Shown here in pieces: positions 63,670-64,000 of a DNA stretch of 64,000 nucleotides. The stretch comes from Candidatus Macondimonas diazotrophica (GTDB lineage Bacteria; Pseudomonadota; Gammaproteobacteria; UBA5335), in contig NZ_SRIO01000014.1 in the NCBI RefSeq assembly GCF_004684205.1, positions 1 through 64,000 on the forward strand, given 5' to 3'. The notes below the pieces were generated by a model. The model was given only the letters and a program-made list of their open reading frames with translations, was not told the DNA's origin and did no database searches. A program made the position numbers and the translations under genes. The first letter of the stretch is position 1. Each line of letters starts with the position of its first letter.

Positions 63670-64000
63670 TCAGGCCGGCTGGCGCGGCGGCTTCACCGGG
63701 CCGACGTCGACCTGGATCGCCTCGCCCTCGATGCGCAGCGGATAGGCATGCAGCACGTTGCGTACGGCGTGTGTCACACACTTGCCGCTGGCCGCATCGA
63801 AACCCCACTGGTGATGCGGGCAACGCACCGCCCGGCCGTCGAAGGTGGCGCCGGTGAGCGGCATGTCCGCATGCGGGCAGCGGCCACGGTAGGCCTTGAG
63901 CTCGCCGCCGGTCGGCCACAGCAGCAGCACGCTTTTCCGGCCGACCTGGAACAGGCCCATGGCGCCCTCGCGCACGGCGTCGGTGGTGCAGATGGTGGTG
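63670..64000 (-). CDS. Rieske [2Fe-2S] protein, copy 2, 5' end cut by the window
   Basis: The gene is open at the right edge; about 110 residues are visible. Cluster motifs CPHAD and CPHHQWGFD are intact. The frame continues upstream through TTICTTDAVREGAMGLFQVG, which lines up with residues 3 onward of the copy at 60558, so probably only a few residues are missing. It is followed closely by the CCA-like, GST and apaG genes. Confidence 0.88.
   Translation of the reverse strand, partial: TTICTTDAVREGAMGLFQVGRKSVLLLWPTGGELKAYRGRCPHADMPLTGATFDGRAVRCPHHQWGFDAASGKCVTHAVRNVLHAYPLRIEGEAIQVDVGPVKPPRQPA

Overview
This 64 kb window is GC-rich proteobacterial DNA built around a large molybdenum nitrogen-fixation region. 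Gene content (nif genes with fixABCX, BCCT transporter, ApaG, GGDEF/EAL and HD-GYP proteins, DUF1302/DUF1329 envelope proteins) suggests a free-living, metabolically versatile gammaproteobacterium. That placement is inference; no rRNA or other taxonomic marker is present.

Layout. (1) 0-19.9 kb holds housekeeping and sensory genes: the start of a TrkA-like protein, a DUF72 protein, an APC permease, a leftward operon of outer-membrane protein, phosphate-binding-like protein and GGDEF/EAL protein, a GAF histidine kinase with an HD-GYP response regulator, a BCCT transporter, a 1,821-residue membrane protein ending in a GH94 domain, a ferritin-like protein and an FAH-family enzyme. (2) 20.0-25.2 kb is nifE-nifN-nifX and associated genes to nifQ, behind a NifA/IHF/sigma-54 promoter. 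(3) 25.2-27.0 kb is an integron remnant: broken intI, probable attI, two attC sites and a cassette gene with a zinc ribbon and a nucleoside-deoxyribosyltransferase/TIR-like domain. (4) 27.2-41.6 kb is an accessory block: an alpha/beta hydrolase, then a leftward set of flavin reductase, DUF1329, DUF1302, RND transporter, YCF48-like protein, RibB, small hypothetical protein, acyl-CoA-dehydrogenase-like flavoprotein, RidA, luciferase-like monooxygenase and a second RidA, with a divergent TetR regulator. (5) 41.8-50.3 kb is a leftward operon from nifB through fdxN, an IscA-like gene, TPR, LRV-FeS, nifZ, nifS and nifT to a lysine-less DegT-like protein and a SIR2-like protein. (6) 50.6-61.5 kb holds nifA (leftward) and the divergent nifV-cysE-nifW-fixABCX operon, followed by a TPR paralogue, a DUF364-like protein, Cys-rich and Rieske proteins. 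(7) 61.7-64 kb, leftward, carries a second Rieske protein, a CCA-enzyme-like C-terminal protein, a GST and apaG.

How it works together. NifE/N/B/V/Q/X, the DUF269 protein, NifS, the IscA-like protein and the ferredoxins make and handle FeMo-cofactor; NifW and NifZ assist maturation of the MoFe protein; CysE supports cysteine supply for NifS; FixABCX supplies low-potential electrons. NifA controls at least three promoters and carries the C-x11-C-x19-C-x4-C motif of oxygen-sensitive NifA proteins; no nifL is seen. The structural genes nifHDK are not in the window.

The accessory block splits the nif region. Its two most unusual parts are the integron remnant with a candidate immunity cassette, and a probable FMN-dependent catabolic pathway resembling the Rut pathway in enzyme classes but joined to an envelope transport module and its own RibB.
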